Positions 61,117 through 64,000 of a stretch of DNA of 64,000 bases are shown here, piece after piece. Both the position numbers and the translations under genes were made by a program. Origin of the DNA: Streptomyces sp. RB17 (GTDB taxonomy: Bacteria > Actinomycetota > Actinomycetes > Streptomycetales > Streptomycetaceae). The notes below the pieces were generated by a model that made no database searches, was not told the origin of the DNA, and saw only the letters and a program-made list of their open reading frames with translations. The stretch covers positions 248,001 through 312,000 of the forward strand of contig NZ_WEGL01000003.1 of NCBI RefSeq assembly GCF_009604455.1. Reading direction: 5' to 3'. Positions within the stretch are counted from its first letter, which is position 1; each line of letters starts with the position of its first letter.

Positions 61117-62496
61117 ATGTCCGACCCGGATACGACGACGCCGTCCCCGTCCCCGTCCCGGACCGACGAGCACCACCGGCTGCGGCGCAGTCTCGGCTTC
61201 CGGGACCTCGTGGTCTACGGGCTCCTCTTCATCGCCCCCATGGCGCCGGTCGGCATCTTCGGCACGCTGGACGCCCGGTCGCACGGCGCGGTGGCGCTGG
61301 TCTACGTGGTGGCGACGGTCGCCATGGCGTTCACCGCTTTCAGCTACGCGCAGATGGTGCGGGTGGTGCCGCAGGCGGGGTCGGTGTTCGCCTACGCGCG
61401 CGTGGGGCTCGGCAAGGGGGCGGGGTTCGTCGCGGGCTGGATGGCGATGCTGGACTACGTCCTCATCCCCGCGGTGGCCTACCTGTTCTCCGGGATCGCG
61501 ATGAACGCGCTGGTCCCGGCGGTGCCCCGGTGGGTGTGGACGGCTCTGGCCGTCGTCGTCACCACCCTGCTGAACCTGTGGGGCGTACGCGCGGCGGCGC
61601 TCGTGGGTTTCCTGGTGCTGGCCATGGAGATCGTGGTGCTGCTGGTGTTCGTGGTCTCGGCGATCGTGGTGCTGGCGCGCGACGGGGCCGCGCGGGGGCC
61701 GCTGTCGCCGCTGACGGACGACGGCACGCAGGGGCCGTTCACGCTCTCGGCGGTGCTCGGCGCGGTCTCGGTCGCCGTGCTGTCGTATCTCGGCTTCGAC
61801 GCGATCGCGACGTTCGCCGAGGAGGTCACCGGGGGCGCGGAGAAGGTGGCGCGGGCGCTGCTGTGCTGTCTGGCGCTGGCCGGTGCGCTGTTCGTGGCGC
61901 AGACGTATCTGGTGGCGTTGCTGGAGCCGGCGACGTCCGCGCGGTTGGCGGCGCGTCCGGAGCAGCAGGGGTCCGCCTTCTACGACGCGGTGGACGCCTC
62001 GGTCGGCGGCTGGCTGCACGATCTGGTGGCCGCGAGCAAGGCGATCGGGGCGGCGTTCGCGGCGCTGGCGGGGCAGGCCGCGGCGGGACGGCTGCTGTTC
62101 GCGATGGGCCGGGATCACCGGTTGCCGCGTGTGCTGTCCCGGACGGACGCCGGTGTGCCGCGGGTCGCTCTGGTGTGCGCCGCGGTGATCACGCTGATCG
62201 CGGCGGGGTGGGCGGCGCGGCGGTCCGACGGCCTGGACAGGCTGGTGTCGGTGGTCGACATCGGCGCGCTGACGGCGTTCACGCTGCTGCACGCGAGCGT
62301 GGTGGGGTATTTCGGGCGCCGGCAGAGCGAGCGGAGCTGGTGGCGGCATGTGCTGATGCCGGTGGTGGGGGCGGCGATCACGGTGGCGGTGATCGTGGCG
62401 GCGAGCGGGGTGGCGCAGGTGGTGGGGGCGGTGTGGCTGGTTGTGGGCGTGCTGGTGCTGGTGGGGCAGCGGGGCAGGGCGCGGCCGCTTGAGTAG
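61117..62496 (+). CDS. APC-family amino acid permease
   Basis: A 459-residue membrane protein with about 12 spans. [20 protein letters not shown] near the N-terminus and [20 protein letters not shown] are typical of the APC superfamily (YcaM/PuuP-like), as is [20 protein letters not shown]. The substrate is unknown, probably an amino acid or polyamine. The ATG at 61117 is used. An in-frame start at 61084 adds an unlikely leader. It is divergent from ispH. Confidence 0.88.
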   Translation: MSDPDTTTPSPSPSRTDEHHRLRRSLGFRDLVVYGLLFIAPMAPVGIFGTLDARSHGAVALVYVVATVAMAFTAFSYAQMVRVVPQAGSVFAYARVGLGKGAGFVAGWMAMLDYVLIPAVAYLFSGIAMNALVPAVPRWVWTALAVVVTTLLNLWGVRAAALVGFLVLAMEIVVLLVFVVSAIVVLARDGAARGPLSPLTDDGTQGPFTLSAVLGAVSVAVLSYLGFDAIATFAEEVTGGAEKVARALLCCLALAGALFVAQTYLVALLEPATSARLAARPEQQGSAFYDAVDASVGGWLHDLVAASKAIGAAFAALAGQAAAGRLLFAMGRDHRLPRVLSRTDAGVPRVALVCAAVITLIAAGWAARRSDGLDRLVSVVDIGALTAFTLLHASVVGYFGRRQSERSWWRHVLMPVVGAAITVAVIVAASGVAQVVGAVWLVVGVLVLVGQRGRARPLE

Positions 62497-62509
62497 CTGA
62501 TCGACGTCT

Positions 62510-62553
62510 CCCAGGGGCGCGGGGAACTGCGCGACCAGCCACGACGGAGCCGC
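62510..62553. repeat. Dispersed Streptomyces-type repeat, copy 3
   Basis: An intergenic copy, AGGGGCGCGGGGAACTGCGC followed by GACCAGCCACGACGGAGCCGC, between the permease gene and xseA. Same orientation as copy 2. Confidence 0.75.
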
Positions 62554-62618
62554 ACCCGGCAGACGGCCGGAAGCCCAACGGCGCCCCCTTGTCAGTACCC
62601 CCCGTTACTCTCGAGCCC

Positions 62619-63827
62619 ATGGCTGCACAGACCACCCCCGAAGCCCCCCTCCCCGTCGGTGAGGTCTCCCGGCTGATCGGGGGCTGGATCGATCGGCTCG
62701 GTGCGGTGTGGGTGGAGGGGCAGATCACCCAGTTGTCGCGGCGGCCCGGCGCCGGGGTCGTGTTCCTGACGCTGCGGGATCCGTCGTACGACATCTCCGT
62801 GAGCGTGACCTGCTACCGGCAGGTGTTCGACGCCGTCGCCGATGTCGTCGGGGAGGGCGCCCGGGTCGTCGTACTGGCGAAGCCGGAGTGGTATGCGCCC
62901 AGGGGCCAGTTGTCCCTGCGCGCCGCCGAGATAAGGCCCGTCGGCGTCGGTGAGCTGCTGGCCCGGCTGGAGCAGCTGAAGAAGGCGCTCGCGGCCGAGG
63001 GCCTGTTCGCGCCGGAGCGGAAGAAACCGCTGCCCTTTCTGCCGCAGCTGATCGGCCTCGTCTGCGGTCGCGCCTCCGCCGCGGAGCGGGACGTGCTCGA
63101 GAACGCCCGCCACCGCTGGCCCGCCGTCCGCTTCGAGGTGCGCAACGTCCCGGTGCAGGGCGTGCACGCCGTGCCGCAGGTCGTGCAGGCGGTGAAGGAG
63201 CTGGACGAGATCGAGGACGTCGATGTGATCATCGTCGCCCGCGGCGGCGGAAGCGTGGAGGACCTGCTGCCCTTCTCCGACGAGCAGCTCGTGCGGGCCG
63301 TGGCGCAGTGCCGTACGCCGGTCGTGTCCGCGATCGGGCACGAGCCCGACAACCCGCTGCTGGACCACGTCGCCGACCTGCGCGCCTCCACCCCTACCGA
63401 CGCGGCCAAGAAGGTCGTGCCGGACGTGGGCGAGGAGTTCGAGCGGGTGCGGATGCTGCGGGACCGGGCCCGGCGCTGCGTGAACGCGTATCTGGAGCGG
63501 GAGGAGCGCGGGCTGGCGCACGCGCTGGCCCGTCCCTCGATAGAGGATCCGCACCGGATGATCGACGAGCGTGCCGACCACGTGGCCTCGCTCGTCGGGC
63601 GCAGCCGGCGGACCCTCGGCCATCTCCTCGACCGCGCGGACTCGGAGCTGACGCACACGCACGCGCGCGTGGTGGCCCTCTCCCCCGCGGCGACACTCAA
63701 GCGCGGTTACGCGGTGCTGCAGAAGACGGACGGGCACGTGGTACGCGGTCCGGACGAGGTGACGGAGGGCGAGGCGCTCCGGGCCCGTGTCGCCGACGGC
63801 GAATTCACAGTGAAGGTAGGCGAATGA
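62619..63827 (+). CDS. xseA: Exodeoxyribonuclease VII large subunit
   Basis: A 402-residue protein. N-terminal OB fold ([20 protein letters not shown]), then the catalytic region with [60 protein letters not shown] and ASTPTDAA, and a C-terminal [15 protein letters not shown]. With XseB it degrades single-stranded DNA in repair. The ATG at 62619 is preferred over an in-frame start at 62589. Its stop overlaps the xseB start (ATGA). Confidence 0.95.
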   Translation: MAAQTTPEAPLPVGEVSRLIGGWIDRLGAVWVEGQITQLSRRPGAGVVFLTLRDPSYDISVSVTCYRQVFDAVADVVGEGARVVVLAKPEWYAPRGQLSLRAAEIRPVGVGELLARLEQLKKALAAEGLFAPERKKPLPFLPQLIGLVCGRASAAERDVLENARHRWPAVRFEVRNVPVQGVHAVPQVVQAVKELDEIEDVDVIIVARGGGSVEDLLPFSDEQLVRAVAQCRTPVVSAIGHEPDNPLLDHVADLRASTPTDAAKKVVPDVGEEFERVRMLRDRARRCVNAYLEREERGLAHALARPSIEDPHRMIDERADHVASLVGRSRRTLGHLLDRADSELTHTHARVVALSPAATLKRGYAVLQKTDGHVVRGPDEVTEGEALRARVADGEFTVKVGE

Positions 63828-64000
63828 CCGGCAAGGTGGACGAGGCGCTCTCCTATGAGCAGGCGCGGGACGAGTTGATCGAGGTGGTACGGCGCCTGGA
63901 GGCGGGCGGTACGACGCTCGAGGAGTCTCTGGCGCTGTGGGAGCGCGGCGAGGAGCTGGCCAAGGTGTGCCGGCGCTGGCTCGAGGGGGCGCGGGCCCGG
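63824..64000 (+). CDS. xseB: Exodeoxyribonuclease VII small subunit, 3' end outside window
   Basis: The first 59 residues are present. [20 protein letters not shown] and [20 protein letters not shown] are the XseB signature helices. It starts with an ATG overlapping the xseA stop. The gene runs off the window. Confidence 0.95.
   Translation, partial: MTGKVDEALSYEQARDELIEVVRRLEAGGTTLEESLALWERGEELAKVCRRWLEGARAR

Overview
The window is high-GC chromosomal DNA from a Streptomyces-type actinomycete. GTG and TTG starts are frequent, GTGA and ATGA gene overlaps are common, and the families are typical of the genus (DUF5753 HTH/DUF397 pairs, SpoIIE phosphatases, polyphosphate glucokinase, bldK-like transporter). 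No rRNA, tRNA, insertion sequence or CRISPR array was found.

Layout. (1) 1-10.9 kb: the 3' end of an oligopeptide ABC ATPase gene, a PD-(D/E)XK-like protein, a small WhiJ-type regulatory module (ATPase, HTH/DUF5753, DUF397), a methyltransferase, and a complete minus-strand oligopeptide ABC operon in the order permease, binding protein, permease, ATPase, ATPase, as in bldKABCDE. (2) 11.4-20 kb: typA, a peptide-binding lipoprotein, a small conserved gene and a three-subunit succinate dehydrogenase/fumarate reductase operon. (3) 20-32.7 kb: membrane protein and kinase, a GH-like secreted protein, a PAS-GAF-SpoIIE-HATPase phosphatase, a second anti-sigma-like ATPase, Nudix, SPOR, GntR, serpin and NYN-LOTUS genes. 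(4) 32.8-56.6 kb: an accessory biosynthetic gene cluster. (5) 57.3-64 kb: housekeeping genes ychF, DUF6542, ppgK, ispH, an amino acid permease, xseA and the start of xseB.

The biosynthetic cluster is the main point of interest. It has the genes for N-N bond formation: a lysine/ornithine N-hydroxylase, a cupin and a methionyl-tRNA-synthetase-like protein. The last two are domains of one polypeptide in the hydrazine synthetases I know of, but here they are separate, translationally coupled genes. A DAO-type flavoenzyme that could cleave the hydrazine lies in a divergent operon. Around them are three ATP-grasp-type ligases, an M1 aminopeptidase, a DDAH-like amidinohydrolase, an MFS exporter, an antiporter, and a glyceryl-ACP-type cassette (KASIII-like, FkbH-like, ACP). 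No NRPS or PKS megasynthase is present, so the product is probably a small hydrazine-bearing pseudo-peptide assembled by stand-alone ligases. A 50-residue secreted-peptide gene (45846-45998), easily missed by gene finders, opens the roughly 13-kb minus-strand operon. A LuxR-type regulator gene closes the other end.

The flanks (bldK-typA-sdh on one side, ppgK-ispH-xse on the other) match, from memory, the neighbourhood of the actinorhodin cluster in S. coelicolor. The slot therefore appears to hold different secondary-metabolite clusters in different strains.
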